Source: Streptomyces cinnabarinus (GTDB lineage Bacteria; Actinomycetota; Actinomycetes; Streptomycetales; Streptomycetaceae). Taken from it: 64,000 bases of DNA. The stretch covers positions 7,130,001 through 7,194,000 of the forward strand of contig NZ_CP114413.1 of the NCBI RefSeq assembly GCF_027270315.1, given 5' to 3'. Position 1 is the stretch's first letter. Every line of letters starts with the position of its first letter. Below the pieces are notes generated by a model. That model saw only the letters and a list, made by a program, of their open reading frames with translations, searched no databases and was not told where the DNA came from. The translations under genes were made by a program, and so were the position numbers. Shown here piece after piece: positions 49,301-57,791 of the stretch.

Positions 49301-51190
49301 GAACTTGCCTTCGAGACACTGATGGTGCTGGCCCGCGCGAGTGCGCAGATGCTCGAACTCGAACAGGCCGAGAGCTACGCCCGTATGGCCATGGGGCGAG
49401 CCTCCGACGACGAGCGACGCCTGTCCGTGATGGCCCTGCGGGCCGCGACGGCGCTGTCCGTCGCCGGCGATCTGGGGCGGGCGGACCAGTGGATCTCACG
49501 GTCCGAGCCGTTGCGTGAAGACCTTCGCGGCGTGGCCGGCACGGCCATGAACGGCGCCGAGTGCGCACTACTGCACCGCTGGGGGCGCTTCGAGGAAGCC
49601 GAGAAGGTGCTGCGGCGTTGGCTGACCCAGTTGCGGTCCCGCCGGGACGCACCAGGACGTTCGGGTACCCCGCCCACCGCGGCCGAATGGCTCTCCTACG
49701 GTCTGCACGCACTGGTGTGCGGGCCGGTCGGCGAGGTCAGGAATCACCTCGCGACGGTGACCACGGCACTGGAGTCCATCCCCGGCACGAACCGCCGGTT
49801 CATGCTCCTGGCCGAGCAGGTACGGCTGTACGCGACCATCGCCGAGGAGCCGCTGATCACGGAAGGGGCACGGATCGACGCGTTCGAGCGGCTGCTGAGC
49901 CGGGACCGCTCCAACCCCGGCGAGACGGGTCGGCCCGCCGGGCTGGCGGCCTTGTGGAGGGCGGAACTGGACACGCTCATGCTCGGCGGGGGCCCTCGGT
50001 CGGCCACCGCGATGCGCACGGCCGCCCACTGGCTGGGCCCGGACAACCGACTGGTGCACGCCACCTGGCTGCGACTGCACCGCCTGCTGCCCGCGGAATC
50101 GCTGCCCGATCCCCTGCCCGAGGCGGAGGACCACGACCCGGCCCAGCGGCTGACGCTGCGCGCCGCCGACCTCATGGCCCGCGCCCAGCACAAGTCGCGA
50201 AGGCAGCGTCGCAGGGCGGCCGAGGAAGCCGCTGAACTCCTGCGGCTGACCACGGAGACCGAGGTACCCACCGTCTGGCACCTGCACGCCGCTCGGAACG
50301 GCGCCGACGTCGGCATCCCCGCCGACGCCCTGGCGGAAATGCTCGACACCCCGCTGCTGGAGGAGGCACGCCGCCGCAACCTCCAGTTCGCGCTGCGTCG
50401 GCTCGGCCGGTACGAGGGCCCGGGGCTGCCCACCGGCAAGGCCGACGAGTCGTGGCGCAAGGCGTGGGCGGCCTATCAGCGCGAGGCACGCGGAGAGGTA
50501 CCCGCACATCTGCGGCAGGCCGTACTCGCCGCCGCCGAGGAACGGCCGGTCACCCAGATCGAGGTGGACGTCAAGGGCGACACCGTCGGCACCGTGCCCC
50601 GCCCGGGGCCCGAGTCCACCAGGGCGCTGCCGGCGGACACGGTCGGCGGGGCGCTGGTCTGGCGGGCGACGGAGGACTTCCTGCTCTCGCCGGAGCCCCT
50701 CGGCGTCGCTGGGAACAGGCCCGTCGATGTGATCCTCCTGCACGGCGAGATGCGTCCCTTCGACCAGGGGGCGGCCCTGCGCCTGCCGGGCAGCGCCCGG
50801 TCCATTCGGCCGGAGGACGTGGACAGTGCTGTACGCCATCTGTGCGCCCAGCGGCGGCAACCGCCTCCGCTGGTGGTGCTGGACGCCCTGCCGCAGGAGA
50901 CGGCGGACGGCACCGAGGCCCAGTTGCGCGACCTCTTCGCGTTCCAGCTGCACCTGCTCGGCTACGTCCCCGCCGTGCTGGCCTCCGGCCCCGTCGGCTC
51001 CGATCCCGACGGCAGCTGGCGCCGTACCGCCCTCGCCCATGCGGTCGCCTTCGGCCGGACAGCCCATCAGATCGCCGAACGGCTTCAGCATGTCGCGTCA
51101 CGTCAGGGGGAGGACGGCCGGCGCGGCCCCCGAATCCGGCTGCTGACCCACATCCCGGAGGAGGAGACCTTCGGAATCGGCCTGCTCTGA
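46361..51190 (+). CDS. Giant STAND NTPase with TPR-like repeats and C-terminal CHAT remnant
   Basis: 1609 residues. The N-terminal 230 residues are helical and of unknown type, perhaps an effector-association domain. The NTPase has a textbook Walker A (IHMHATGGMGKSTQLAWL, Lys263), Walker B (APVLFCLDTTDELL, about 381-394) and a VVLSGRAD sensor. A winged-helix-like region follows, then about 700 residues of Ala-rich helical repeats like TPRs. The last 150 residues (PPPLVVLDALPQE, AFQLHLLGYVPAVLASGPVG, HAVAFGRTAHQIAERLQ) match the second half of a CHAT domain with Ala in the catalytic Cys position. Codon 300 (47258-47260) is TTA. Likely the signal-sensing member of the set. Confidence 0.8.
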   Translation: MERTERVPGAGNDDYDQAFRHFSDSRERKPVRYEVLKRCSLMTCLNEPVFAVAADGLDYSFDEMRRVLAAYPAEAGWYQLNGVIRKGAWAAWWKDDREAFTAEGLPAAMAETAARLASHLTRADGNTAMVERLRLLVLAGRHREAGEEFDKWYPAFENVADFAVCRKLAEAVAPDDLRRFAADALDSDLVRRRERAERRLEMSRGLHEYFEQTRHYVSRRDVEGILESAVHGTVPPPLGVVPDGIPPGPPRVIHMHATGGMGKSTQLAWLVSRFGIQQHPPVISAVLDAQTMVSQRLLDLPELLLVNAAERFLEQAQVLDRGDTVRRMDAFLRSYGHRRRDLDHEFDPPGNTPLQRWNAVPLPTCIVSEFADALNDIADDAPVLFCLDTTDELLQAPEEELAALLRMLSKLVRQVPWLRVVLSGRADVTEQEVFRTAFRDVPWRALGLQPFTAREAQIYLRLRGVAAGQAERIVAVCAQDIEGSPAFNPLVLALLAGSPDKLPTAGDSLYLFVVDRELSYIKDDYTRNALKYCAVARHPTYEYFLKVLVPLLSADSNRPGTAAADEPEDPRDLWDRLIGYARRSAWIRAKDTRLDVHVNVRRELRRTMRSEEKPAWRQFHRDAARRCADLAQQAGSAEETAGWVAEQVYHQLHSAVDRHSDRDAFLDGVAQTWHRQIALAWQRGDFATVIDLADRLLSADLESPESERDGLGLPDPRVMPLQLWYDIALERAYGELHAVLYGGRPGWFDVERYLKLVARRTDMTCPDRPPVRQDRLRVDVITAALRLHEELREGLAPVREAYALLKSLLEKTRQADDGPAHALRDLWIADARLLLASCQVRIGRTQEQAHFSHAEADRAFTAMFDAAVSGEAPQARLVARYAMQDWDLVDRPDLVRAWQRRLETIPAPVEDWVRLAAAEAELRSGLPLTAEPSIRSGFSRDALRADLLQARSQLLVGEAEEAERLLREVTLPAVSGQVEPELAFETLMVLARASAQMLELEQAESYARMAMGRASDDERRLSVMALRAATALSVAGDLGRADQWISRSEPLREDLRGVAGTAMNGAECALLHRWGRFEEAEKVLRRWLTQLRSRRDAPGRSGTPPTAAEWLSYGLHALVCGPVGEVRNHLATVTTALESIPGTNRRFMLLAEQVRLYATIAEEPLITEGARIDAFERLLSRDRSNPGETGRPAGLAALWRAELDTLMLGGGPRSATAMRTAAHWLGPDNRLVHATWLRLHRLLPAESLPDPLPEAEDHDPAQRLTLRAADLMARAQHKSRRQRRRAAEEAAELLRLTTETEVPTVWHLHAARNGADVGIPADALAEMLDTPLLEEARRRNLQFALRRLGRYEGPGLPTGKADESWRKAWAAYQREARGEVPAHLRQAVLAAAEERPVTQIEVDVKGDTVGTVPRPGPESTRALPADTVGGALVWRATEDFLLSPEPLGVAGNRPVDVILLHGEMRPFDQGAALRLPGSARSIRPEDVDSAVRHLCAQRRQPPPLVVLDALPQETADGTEAQLRDLFAFQLHLLGYVPAVLASGPVGSDPDGSWRRTALAHAVAFGRTAHQIAERLQHVASRQGEDGRRGPRIRLLTHIPEEETFGIGLL

Positions 51191-51211
51191 CCATGTCGCC
51201 AGGCGCGAGGG

Positions 51212-53050
51212 TCAGGGCTGTTTGTCCAGTATCGCCCCGATCACCAGCAGGACCATCACGATGATGACGAAGGACCCCGCCACCTTGCCGAGCAAGACGA
51301 AGTCGTCGGTGTTCCCCTCCGGCTGAGCTCGTGGCACCGCCTCCGCATGACGCGGCGCTCGGGCTCCGCCGCGCCGCCTCCTGCCCGGTCGCCAGGCCGA
51401 GCGCTTGAGCCGGGCGGGGACCGCGGGCGGCTCGCCGGGAACGGGCGGCACGTTCCCCGGCGGGCCCAGCTGCAGGGCGATGGGACCCGCCCATCGGCCC
51501 ATCACGACGAAGAAGGCGTGGTGAACGACGAGCTCATGCCGAGCGTCCTGTTCGAACATCTGCCGCACCACGGACCGCAGCGGGTCGGTGAGTACGGCGA
51601 CGTACTCCTGGCGTAGGAACACGGCCCATTCGATGGCGGCGTCCCTTCGGTACAGGGCGGTGCGGATCAACAGGTCGAACAGGTCCTGCGGGTCGTGGGT
51701 GAACACCGGCTGGCAGGCTTGCCCGTCCACTCGGCGGTACTGGAGCCCGAGCCCGTAGCGAATCGCCGTGAGACAGGCGATCTCGGTCTGCGACTCGTTC
51801 CACACCCCGGCCCGGCTCGCCACCTCCTGCAGCAGCTCCTGCCCCTCCTCGTCGCTGCGGGCCTGGAACAGCCTCTCGACGAGCGCGGCGGCTTCCCGGA
51901 CCCGCTCCTCCCCATCCGGTGCGTCGACCGGGGGATCTCCCGCGCTGTGCGAGGGCGCGAGCTGGGCGGGTGCCGGATCGAATGACGCCGTGGAGGATTC
52001 CGGGGTGGGCGACTCCTGGACGCCAGGGCCCTCGGTGGCCTGGCTCGCCTGCGAGACGACGAGCCCCGTCAGTTCTTCGGCGCCCTCGATGGTGTACTCC
52101 TGGGACGCCAGAGGTGAGGGACTTGGAGCTGCCGGCAGCTCTTTGTGGGGGGTGGTCTCGGCATGCAGGGTCAACAGGTTGCGCAGGGTCTCGGCACGAT
52201 CGACCGCGCTCATCTCGTGCCAGCCCTGCTGACGACGGAGCAGCTCCAGCCCCGCCAGGCCGTAGGCCTGGTAGCGGGTCACCAGCAGGGACGCCGCCGC
52301 GTGCGCCGCGCCGTCGGGTGCGGGCCGGCCGCCGAGGCGCAACCGCCCGTAGTCGCGGCTGCCGGGGCGGGGCCACTCCGGCATGACGATGAGGCGGTAG
52401 GCCTCGGACTCGGCGGACTCCTGTGTGGAGAAGGTCCAACGGCCGGGGACCAGCACGGAGAACATGTCCACCAGGCCGAGCAGCACCGCTCGCGGTTCCT
52501 CGCCGACCTGGGACGCGGCGACCGACAGCCTGGGCAGCGGATCGGTCAGCACCCATGCCGTCAGATGGCACAGGGCCTCGGTGAGCGCCGCCCCCCGGCT
52601 GACCTCCCGCAACCGGTCCGCGCCCGCCCGGCCCAGGCGGTCCAGCTCGGCGAGGTCCGGGCGCGGGAGCCGATCGCCGAGCTGTACACGCGTGATCCCG
52701 TCCCCCAGCGGCCAGTCCGCCTGGTCCAGTCCCAGGGCCAGCTCGGCGGTGAACTGGCCGCGCCCTGCGACTAGGGCCTGGCTGAGCAGGTTCTCCCGGT
52801 TCAGAGAGTCGATCGCGACGACCCGGCGCACGATGAGGTCCTGGTCCGAGGAGAGCCGCTCGTACGCGATCGAGTTTCCGGCGGCGGAGTCTCCGGGAGG
52901 GCGCAGGATGGCACCCGCGAGCTTGAACAGGCTGACCTCCGCCAGGGTGGGCAGGGAGGAGGCGACGGGACCAAAACCTGTGTTGCCGGCGGGGTTTTCG
53001 GGGTCGTAGGCACAAAGGACCTGGTGTACCTCGGCGTTCGAGACGAGCAC
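51212..53050 (-). CDS. GAP1-like GTPase-associated protein, tail-anchored
   Basis: 612 residues from GTG. The N-terminus (EVHQVLCAYDPENPAGNTGF, then GPVASSLP, and LIVRRVVAIDSLNRENLLSQ) resembles the N-terminal domain of the GTPase-associated proteins GAP1, described computationally in bacterial GTPase-centred conflict systems. The recall is from pattern only. The middle is helical, a Pro/Ser/Glu-rich linker lies near 310-370, and the second half has another helical domain and a Pro/Arg-rich segment. A single TM (VAGSFVIIVMVLLVIGAIL) with four trailing residues makes it a tail-anchored membrane protein. It is the last gene of the operon, four bases after the GTPase stop. Confidence 0.6.
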   Translation of the reverse strand: MLVSNAEVHQVLCAYDPENPAGNTGFGPVASSLPTLAEVSLFKLAGAILRPPGDSAAGNSIAYERLSSDQDLIVRRVVAIDSLNRENLLSQALVAGRGQFTAELALGLDQADWPLGDGITRVQLGDRLPRPDLAELDRLGRAGADRLREVSRGAALTEALCHLTAWVLTDPLPRLSVAASQVGEEPRAVLLGLVDMFSVLVPGRWTFSTQESAESEAYRLIVMPEWPRPGSRDYGRLRLGGRPAPDGAAHAAASLLVTRYQAYGLAGLELLRRQQGWHEMSAVDRAETLRNLLTLHAETTPHKELPAAPSPSPLASQEYTIEGAEELTGLVVSQASQATEGPGVQESPTPESSTASFDPAPAQLAPSHSAGDPPVDAPDGEERVREAAALVERLFQARSDEEGQELLQEVASRAGVWNESQTEIACLTAIRYGLGLQYRRVDGQACQPVFTHDPQDLFDLLIRTALYRRDAAIEWAVFLRQEYVAVLTDPLRSVVRQMFEQDARHELVVHHAFFVVMGRWAGPIALQLGPPGNVPPVPGEPPAVPARLKRSAWRPGRRRRGGARAPRHAEAVPRAQPEGNTDDFVLLGKVAGSFVIIVMVLLVIGAILDKQP

Positions 53051-53054
53051 GTTC

Positions 53055-54200
53055 TCACACCTCTCTGAGCCGCGCTACGGACACGGGCGGTTCGAGCAGA
53101 CCCCACATCTGGAACACGGACAGCAGGGGGCCCAGCACCCGGCGGGGGCGGACGCCGCCGGCGAAGGCGGTCGGCGAACCGGTCGCCGAGGAGCCGCCGG
53201 CCGCGGGCAGAACGGCCGGGGACATGCCGGTCGCCGAGACGAAGTGCAGGGTGCAGCGACGGCACTCCATGAACGGACGCAGCCACGGCGTGGCTTGATG
53301 GTGTGTCAGGAACGCGAACACGTCCTGGCTCTCCCGGAAGACATCCACCGGGTCCGGGGCACTCTGAGGCCGACCGTCCTCGCGCAGCCACTGATCGATC
53401 GGCGGTTCGAAGCGCAGCACGTCGCACTTGTTCAGCACGATGGCCGTAGGCACGTCGCACAGCCCGCCCTCACGCGGCAGCCGGTCCAGTACGGCCGAGA
53501 AGGTGGGATCGGCCAGCCCCGCCGCCTGTGCCGGTACACCGGCGACCTCCCGGGCCAGCGTCAGCTGCTTCAGCCGCAGCGCCCTGAGCGCGTCGACGAC
53601 GAAGACCAGCGCGTCCACTCCGAGCAGGAACTCGGTGGCCTTCCCGGGCAGATGCAGTGACTCCCCGGCGATGTCGAAGAACGCCACCGGTCTGGTCTGC
53701 CCGTTGACGGTGATCAGCAGGGCGTCGGTGAACTCGACGAAGTCGGTGGGCCTGGTGGCCGGCAGCACCCTGCCCGCCTCCAGCTGGTTGACCGCCCGGG
53801 CCAGGAAGGCGTGGTGCTGCGAGGTGTTGACCGAACGGCAGCGGATCCCCAGGGAGTCCAGGCCGCCCCGGCCGATCTCGGCCATGATCGCCGCCAGCAG
53901 ATGCGTCTTGCCGGTGCCTGACTGCCCGACGAAGGCGATGGTCAGCGGCTTGCCGAACATGAGGTACGGCACCGGCAGGAAATGCCGGTCCGGTTTGTCG
54001 TTGGGGCACTTCAAGAAAGCGCGGTTCAGCTGGTCCTGGCGCCGCATCCGGTTGGGCTCCGAACTCGGGTCCCACGAGACCATGTTGTTCGTCTGCGGGT
54101 CGGAGAGGAACAACTGCTTTTCGTCCAGGTGCAGTTCCTGGAGGCAACTGGGACAGTGCACCGGCTGTCGCGGTTGCCCGTTGGGAAATACCTGATCCAC
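53055..54200 (-). CDS. Zinc-ribbon GTPase, double-GTPase (DO-GTPase2) type
   Basis: 381 residues from GTG at 54200, one base into the pseudokinase stop. An N-terminal zinc-ribbon-like segment has CPSC (16-19) and a later KCPND (64-68). The G domain shows Walker A AFVGQSGTGKTHLLAAIMAE (89-108; Lys98), G3 FFDIAGESLHLPG with Asp176, and G4 IVLNKCD (257-260, NKxD). GxSGTGKTHLL and DIAGE fit the bacterial double-GTPase family paired with GAP1-type proteins. It is probably the nucleotide switch of the operon. Some bases beyond G4 suggest no second G domain, so it would be a single-domain member. Confidence 0.78.
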   Translation of the reverse strand: MDQVFPNGQPRQPVHCPSCLQELHLDEKQLFLSDPQTNNMVSWDPSSEPNRMRRQDQLNRAFLKCPNDKPDRHFLPVPYLMFGKPLTIAFVGQSGTGKTHLLAAIMAEIGRGGLDSLGIRCRSVNTSQHHAFLARAVNQLEAGRVLPATRPTDFVEFTDALLITVNGQTRPVAFFDIAGESLHLPGKATEFLLGVDALVFVVDALRALRLKQLTLAREVAGVPAQAAGLADPTFSAVLDRLPREGGLCDVPTAIVLNKCDVLRFEPPIDQWLREDGRPQSAPDPVDVFRESQDVFAFLTHHQATPWLRPFMECRRCTLHFVSATGMSPAVLPAAGGSSATGSPTAFAGGVRPRRVLGPLLSVFQMWGLLEPPVSVARLREV

Positions 54201-55255
54201 TATCCGCCTTCTCCCGCCCTGCGGCCGCCCGTTCCCCAGCGCCCCGGTCCGGGACGCCCGCGGCGCCGTCCCCAGCCGCCGCCGAACTGCTCGTACGATC
54301 CGCTCCGTCCGCCCGGTTCGGCATCCGGCTCGGCCTGCGGAAGGCGGGGATCCGCGGCCCGCGGCACCACCGGCCACGCCGACGTGCCCTTGTCGGCGAG
54401 GAGTTCGGTGAACCGGTGACGGCCCTCCAGCAGTGGATCCGACGGGCGGCCGAGGTCGTCCCAGGGATCCGGCGCGGCGATGCGCCGCAGCATCGTCCTG
54501 GCGTCCGGCCGCTGCTCGGCGCGTTCGGCGAACACGTCCTTGAGCAGGTCGTCACGGACCGGCCCGGCGACCGGTGGCATCCGGTTACCCGATGCCTCCC
54601 CGGCGTGGGCGACGAAGTACACGAGCTGGCCGGCGCTCCAGATGTCGTCGCGGTGGTCGTTGGCGCCGGTGCCTTCACGCTGTTCGGGCGGGGCCCAGGG
54701 CAGGGAGCCCATCCGTTGCCTGGGACGGCCCACCCGGTCGGCACTGCCGAAGTTCGTCAGCTGAACCCGAGCGCCGTCCCAGCGCACCGTCGCCGGGCTG
54801 ATCGACCGGTGCACCAGTCCGGCCCACTCCAGCAGGCGCAGGGCCCGGAACAGGCTGCTCTCGAACTTCTTCTGTTCCGCGGACAGCATCAGTCCGCCGG
54901 CCCGTTCCGCCAGGGTCCGCCCTTCGCGCGGCGGGTCCAGCAGCAGGAACGGCTGTTCCACCTCGATGGCGTATCCGGCCAGCCGGGTGAACTCGGCGGG
55001 ATAGCTGACCTCCAGGAACATCCGGACCAGGGTGAGCCCGGCACGGATCTCCGCCTCCAGCGCGTCGACGCTTTCCGCGCGGGTGGTGTACGCCGGCAGC
55101 AGACGCCGTTGCAGATAGAGCCGCCCGTCCTCCAGCCGTAGGGTGCGGGTGCGGAAACCGGCGGCCGACCTGGGCTGTTCGTCGACTCCGTATTCGAGCA
55201 CCCGGACCCGCTCGGGCAGTCCGGAGGAGTCGACGAAGGACAAGCTCTCGTTCAT
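54200..55255 (-). CDS. Pseudokinase (Ser/Thr kinase fold, catalytic residues lost)
   Basis: 351 residues from ATG at 55255. The fold of a protein kinase is recognisable: LLRLLEWAGLVHRSISPATVRW-like C-lobe (about 138-159), QLTNFGSAD (165-173), and an APPEQREGTGANDHRDDIWS region (188-207) like the APE-DxWS segment. All key residues are changed: HRD is HRS (149-151), the following Lys and Asn are Ser and Thr, and DFG is NFG (168-170). It should bind partners, not phosphorylate. The C-terminal 60 residues are Gly/Arg/Pro-rich and disordered. It overlaps the GTPase gene by one base. Confidence 0.75.
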   Translation of the reverse strand: MNESLSFVDSSGLPERVRVLEYGVDEQPRSAAGFRTRTLRLEDGRLYLQRRLLPAYTTRAESVDALEAEIRAGLTLVRMFLEVSYPAEFTRLAGYAIEVEQPFLLLDPPREGRTLAERAGGLMLSAEQKKFESSLFRALRLLEWAGLVHRSISPATVRWDGARVQLTNFGSADRVGRPRQRMGSLPWAPPEQREGTGANDHRDDIWSAGQLVYFVAHAGEASGNRMPPVAGPVRDDLLKDVFAERAEQRPDARTMLRRIAAPDPWDDLGRPSDPLLEGRHRFTELLADKGTSAWPVVPRAADPRLPQAEPDAEPGGRSGSYEQFGGGWGRRRGRPGPGRWGTGGRRAGEGG

Positions 55256-55307
55256 CCCGTCACGCTCCGGGCCTCGTTGCGTACCCATCGGGTCGTGCCC
55301 TTCCTTC

Positions 55308-57791
55308 TCACCCTGTCTCGCCCGGCGCACGCGAGGCCGACGAGGAGTCGTCCGACGAGACGTCGTCCACGTCCGCCTCCGGCCACACCGACCGGACTGC
55401 CCCCGCGGACAGGGGCACCAGCCGGAGCAGCCCGGCGAACCGGCCCGAGGCCGTCCAGACGATCTCGGGCATGCCCACCACGGCAGGTGACCCGTGCGCG
55501 GCCCAGCGGTCGTTCCGCGGCGCGTCGTCCACGCCGGTGCCCTGGCCGTCGGGTCCCTTCTCCGAGCCTGCGGAGCCCACGGCGGCCTTCCAGAATGCCC
55601 CCTGCATGGCATGCGGCACGAAGCCGAAGCTGCGGGCCGAGCCCGGCGCCCGGTCGAGCATGCGCAACTGGTCCGGGGAGCACAGTTGCAGCGCGTCGTG
55701 GCGGCTGTCGGGCAGCAGGACGTCGACGATCCGGCGCAGGTCCACTCCGACGAGGGTGGCCGGGTCGGGCCGGCCGGCCGATGCCGAGGCGAACGGGGGC
55801 GGGGGAGTGGTGCCCATTTTTCCCAACTGCTGCATGTACTCGTGCATCAGCCCGTCGGTACGGGAGGCCACGGGCAGTGCCGCGGCGCTGGACGGATCGC
55901 GCAGTACGACCTCCCAGTACGGTGCGAGCACCTCCGCCACCAGATCGGCGACGTCCCCGGCGAGGGTCGTCTGCAGGGCTTGCCCGGCCTGGCCGACGTA
56001 CTCCACGGCGAACGTGCTTCCGCCGCGCCCACCGGCCGGCCCGGTCCGGCCGCCGTCACGCGGTGGGGAGTCCCAGGCGGGGCGGGCTCGGCGGCTGAGC
56101 TGTTCGGCGAACTCGGCCAGCGTGTCGCAGACCGACTGCACCAGATGTGCCAGCGCCTTGGCCTGGTCGGACGCACCGGCCCGGGCGTCCGCCAACAGCC
56201 AGTGCTGCAGGACACCCTGGTCGAGAACGTCACCAAGCCGCTCCACGGCCTCGCCGGCTTCCGCCAGACCGGTGTCGGACCGCCACTGTCGTACGGCGGC
56301 GACCCACAGCGAGCGGGCTGACAGCGCGGCCGCCAGCAGGGCCAGTACGAGCAGCGGGGTCCCGGTCCACACGGGCACGCCGACCGAGCGCAGCCCCAGC
56401 CCCGCGGCGCCGCCGACCAGCCAGGAGACGGCCAGCGCACCCGCGGTGGCGGGCGGCACCCTGCCGGGTGAGCCGGCGGTGCGGGCTGCGCCGGCCCCGA
56501 GCAGCACCAGGATGATGAGGACACCCCACACACCCACTGGGCTGAGCCCCGCCAGCAGCGCGGCGGCGGCCGCCCAGAAGGCCGGCGGAACGGGATCGGT
56601 GCCGATCGAGGGCGGCGGCGGTTCGCGCAGGGTGTCGAGAAGGTCGTCCGGGCAGATACGGTGCAGCCGGTCGAGCTGGGCGGCGCTCCCGGTGGGCACC
56701 GCACGTGCGGCGAAGTCCCGCAGCCACGACACGATCTCGGGCAGTGGGCGGCGCCTGCGCAGTTGCTGGACGACCTGTCGGCGCAGTTCGCCGCCGACCT
56801 CCTCCGGGCGGGTGCCGGGCACCAGCGGTAGCTGGATGCCCATCTGCGCGAGATGGTCACGGCCGTCGGCGTTGAGTCCAGCCCGTCCGTCGGCCCACTC
56901 GAAGGTCTGCTCGATGGCATCCCGGTAATCGGCCAGCGCATGACTGGCCTCCCGCGCCGCCTGCACCACGTCCCCGGCCGGCTCGCCCACCATCAGCAGT
57001 CCGCGCCAGCCCGCCAGCGCGTCCAGCCGGTCGTTCGCTTCACCGAGGCGTCCGACGCTGCGCCAGTGGGCCTGCCGCAGCAGGCTGCTCTCGGGCAGGC
57101 AGTCCTCCACCGACAGGTCCTCGGCCTGGACGTATCCGGCCAGCACGTCCAGGGCGCCGCCCGGAGCGCGCCCGGCGCGCAGGTCGTCCGGTGGAGACAC
57201 ACAGGCGTCCAGAGCCTGCAACTGGGCGCGCATCAGATCCTGTTCGGGCACCTCGTGCGCCAGCAGACGCAGCGACGGGCTCGCGACGGCGGACGGCAGT
57301 TCACTCAGCGCCGCCACGGCCTCGTCGAACACCTCGGCCACCCGCAGCAGGTCGATCAGTGGCTCCAGGCCGGTACTGTCGTCCGCCGCGATGTCGGTGT
57401 CGGTCAGCGCCAGCGAGCGGGCCTGGCCGGGACGCCAGCCGATGCCCCGTACATCCCCGATCCACAGCGTGGCCGCCACGGGGGGCCGCAGCTGCGCGGG
57501 CAGGCTCAGGACCCGCTCGTCCGGCCCGGGCAGCGGCCCCACCGCCAGGCACAGCAGGTTCGACACCAGGGGGTCGGAGCACAGCCGCTCGTAGGCCGCG
57601 TGATGTGCCGGCAGATCGGCGACCGTGTCGATGACCAGCACACGCGAGACATCCGCGGACCGCACATGTGCTTCGCGCATCGCGTAGCGGAAGCGGTCGT
57701 CCAGGGTCGGGGAGCCCATCACCTTGTCCAGCTCGTGGCGCAGATCAATACAGACAACGAGCCGGTCGTCGGTGGAGCCGATCATGGTCAC
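55308..57791 (-). CDS. Large multi-pass membrane protein of the GTPase operon
   Basis: 827 residues; family not recognised. The N-terminal 190 residues form an alpha/beta domain (RLVVCIDLRHELDKVMGSPT, VSRVLVIDTVADLPAH, LLCLAVGPLPG) that could be a degenerate GTPase or Rossmann fold. A helical region follows to about 400. Three hydrophobic segments lie at about 405-500 (FWAAAAALLAGLSPVGVWGV, AGALAVSWLVGGAAGLGL, LLVLALLAAALSARSLWV). The C-terminal 300 residues are cytosolic-looking with a Pro-rich TTPPPPFAS linker. Its start overlaps the tubulin-like gene stop by four bases, so it is stoichiometrically coupled to that protein. Confidence 0.65.
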   Translation of the reverse strand: MTMIGSTDDRLVVCIDLRHELDKVMGSPTLDDRFRYAMREAHVRSADVSRVLVIDTVADLPAHHAAYERLCSDPLVSNLLCLAVGPLPGPDERVLSLPAQLRPPVAATLWIGDVRGIGWRPGQARSLALTDTDIAADDSTGLEPLIDLLRVAEVFDEAVAALSELPSAVASPSLRLLAHEVPEQDLMRAQLQALDACVSPPDDLRAGRAPGGALDVLAGYVQAEDLSVEDCLPESSLLRQAHWRSVGRLGEANDRLDALAGWRGLLMVGEPAGDVVQAAREASHALADYRDAIEQTFEWADGRAGLNADGRDHLAQMGIQLPLVPGTRPEEVGGELRRQVVQQLRRRRPLPEIVSWLRDFAARAVPTGSAAQLDRLHRICPDDLLDTLREPPPPSIGTDPVPPAFWAAAAALLAGLSPVGVWGVLIILVLLGAGAARTAGSPGRVPPATAGALAVSWLVGGAAGLGLRSVGVPVWTGTPLLVLALLAAALSARSLWVAAVRQWRSDTGLAEAGEAVERLGDVLDQGVLQHWLLADARAGASDQAKALAHLVQSVCDTLAEFAEQLSRRARPAWDSPPRDGGRTGPAGGRGGSTFAVEYVGQAGQALQTTLAGDVADLVAEVLAPYWEVVLRDPSSAAALPVASRTDGLMHEYMQQLGKMGTTPPPPFASASAGRPDPATLVGVDLRRIVDVLLPDSRHDALQLCSPDQLRMLDRAPGSARSFGFVPHAMQGAFWKAAVGSAGSEKGPDGQGTGVDDAPRNDRWAAHGSPAVVGMPEIVWTASGRFAGLLRLVPLSAGAVRSVWPEADVDDVSSDDSSSASRAPGETG

